Position numbers and translations under genes: made by a program. The notes under the pieces were generated by a model that was not told the origin of the DNA, searched no databases, and saw nothing but the letters and a program-made list of their open reading frames with translations. A stretch of 52,322 nucleotides of DNA from CAZILN01 sp964540005. Lineage in GTDB: Bacteria > Bacteroidota > Bacteroidia > Bacteroidales > SM23-62. Location: positions 1-52,322 of the forward strand of contig CAZILN010000185.1 in NCBI GenBank assembly GCA_964540005.1. Reading direction: 5' to 3'. The first letter of the stretch is position 1. Each line of letters opens with the position of its first letter. Shown here in pieces: positions 51,449-52,322 of the stretch.

Positions 51449-52322
51449 ATGAAAAATTCAAAGGATAACAAAACATCGGAGGCTACATCTTTGCGCCAGA
51501 AAGCAGAAGAGTTGATGAAAGCGAGACCTTCAAAATCAAGTTCGCAGCTTTCTGAAGCCGAAGCGCTGAAACTCATTCATGAGCTTAAGGTGCACCAGAT
51601 AGAGCTGGAATTGCAGAACGAAGAACTCATACTGGCAAGATCCGCTGCACAGGATGCTGCTGAAAAATATGCTGAATTATTCGATTTTGCTCCTTCGGAT
51701 TGTTTTGTGCTTTCCAGGGAAGGCAAAATCATTGAGCTAAACCTCAGCGGATCGCAAATGCTGGGCAAAGAACGCTCCCTTTTAGAAAACTGCCGGTTTG
51801 ACCTTTTTATTTCCGGCGATACAAAACCAATTTTCAATCTCTTTCTTGAGAAAGTATTTAACAGTAAAACCAGAGAATCATGTGAACTGAGCCTGTCAAC
51901 CGGTGACAACCTGCCTGTGCATGTTCATCTTACCGGGATCGCTACCGCAAATGGAGAACAATGCCACATAAACGTGATTGATATAACAGGGCGCAAGCAG
52001 GCGGAAAAGGACATCCTCTACCAGGCACAGCTATTGGAAAATGTTTCTGACGCCGTGGTTTCAACAGATAATGAATTCAACATTGTAAGTTGGAATAAGG
52101 CCGCGGAAACGTTTTACGGCTGGCAGGCGGATGAAGTTATTGGTAAGGCTTTCAACCAGGTTGTACCGGTGAAATATATAAATGCTGACAATGAGGATGT
52201 TTTGCTCCAATTCCGCAATGAAGGTCTTTGGAAGGGTGAAGTCATCCAGCAGAAAAAAAACGGCGATGAATTTTATGTGCAAGCTTCCATGACAGTTCTG
52301 AAGGATCAAAACGGGAATCCCA
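51449..52322 (+). CDS. PAS domain sensor protein, 3' end outside window
   Basis: The frame is open from the ATG at 51449 to the end of the window (291 codons), so the C-terminus, possibly a kinase, is missing. The N-terminal 170 residues are closely similar to the preceding kinase (LRQKAEELMK, HQIELELQNEEL, LARSAAQDAAEKYAEL, LSREGKIIELNL), which shows a tandem duplication. A second PAS domain (about 195-291; AVVSTDNEFNIVSWNKAAE, then GWQADEVIGKAF) replaces the kinase domain that the first gene has at this point. An alternative ATG at 51431 would add six residues; 51449 aligns with the start of the paralog. Confidence 0.9.
   Translation, partial: MKNSKDNKTSEATSLRQKAEELMKARPSKSSSQLSEAEALKLIHELKVHQIELELQNEELILARSAAQDAAEKYAELFDFAPSDCFVLSREGKIIELNLSGSQMLGKERSLLENCRFDLFISGDTKPIFNLFLEKVFNSKTRESCELSLSTGDNLPVHVHLTGIATANGEQCHINVIDITGRKQAEKDILYQAQLLENVSDAVVSTDNEFNIVSWNKAAETFYGWQADEVIGKAFNQVVPVKYINADNEDVLLQFRNEGLWKGEVIQQKKNGDEFYVQASMTVLKDQNGNP

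Overview
The window looks like a chromosomal segment of an anaerobic or facultative Bacteroidota (Marinilabiliales/Bacteroidales-like; inference). Pointers are a FecI-type sigma factor/FecR/TonB-receptor locus with an STN domain, DUF4249 and DUF1080 lipoproteins, Gfo/Idh/MocA proteins with a twin-arginine signal, LytS/LytTR two-component pairs, FucP and few Shine-Dalgarno sequences. No rRNA, tRNA, CRISPR array or intact insertion sequence was seen.

Layout. (1) 1-6950: glycan catabolism (5'-truncated GH2 beta-mannosidase, secreted Gfo/Idh/MocA oxidoreductase, DUF1080 lipoprotein, an unassigned secreted protein, a GH35-like lipoprotein). (2) 7053-10654: CPBP membrane protease, LytS/LytTR pair and a DUF579/GXM-like methyltransferase homologue. 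(3) 10658-23949, all on the minus strand: GH127/146 arabinofuranosidase, radical SAM protein, MFS transporter, CGGC protein, DUF89 protein, aminotransferase, VOC protein, uracil-DNA glycosylase, then a metal-cluster locus like the ORP (orange protein) operon of Desulfovibrio: MBL-fold protein, two NifX/ORP-family proteins, two MinD-type ATPases with inserted ferredoxin domains, an IscU-like scaffold, a zinc-ribbon protein, DUF5320 and DUF134. An OmpA-domain relic and an 81-bp inverted-repeat element lie inside it. (4) 24027-25243: Spy-like Gly/Arg-rich protein and a Crp/Fnr regulator.

(5) 25398-38607 is the most unusual part: DsrE, TusA, MvhD/FlpD, two complementary HdrA-like flavoproteins, a small winged-helix protein, a solute-binding-like domain fused through a membrane helix to a GcvH-like domain, a HybA-like ferredoxin, a HybB/NrfD-like membrane protein, a second membrane-anchored GcvH-like protein, a histidine kinase with periplasmic c-type heme motifs, an NtrC-type sigma-54 activator and an archaemetzincin. 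I read it as a sulfur-carrier-linked Hdr electron-transfer module tied to a membrane quinone oxidoreductase. A CRP-type palindrome precedes its first gene and a sigma-54-type promoter precedes its membrane half. No HdrB/HdrC, hydrogenase or sulfite reductase is in the window.

(6) 38690-45609: sigma/anti-sigma/TonB receptor/DUF4249 locus and a FucP-type transporter. (7) 45716-52322: two unassigned secreted proteins, a CheB-CheR-PAS fusion and two tandem paralogous PAS sensor genes; the first carries two nearly identical hairpins inside its reading frame and the second runs off the end of the window.
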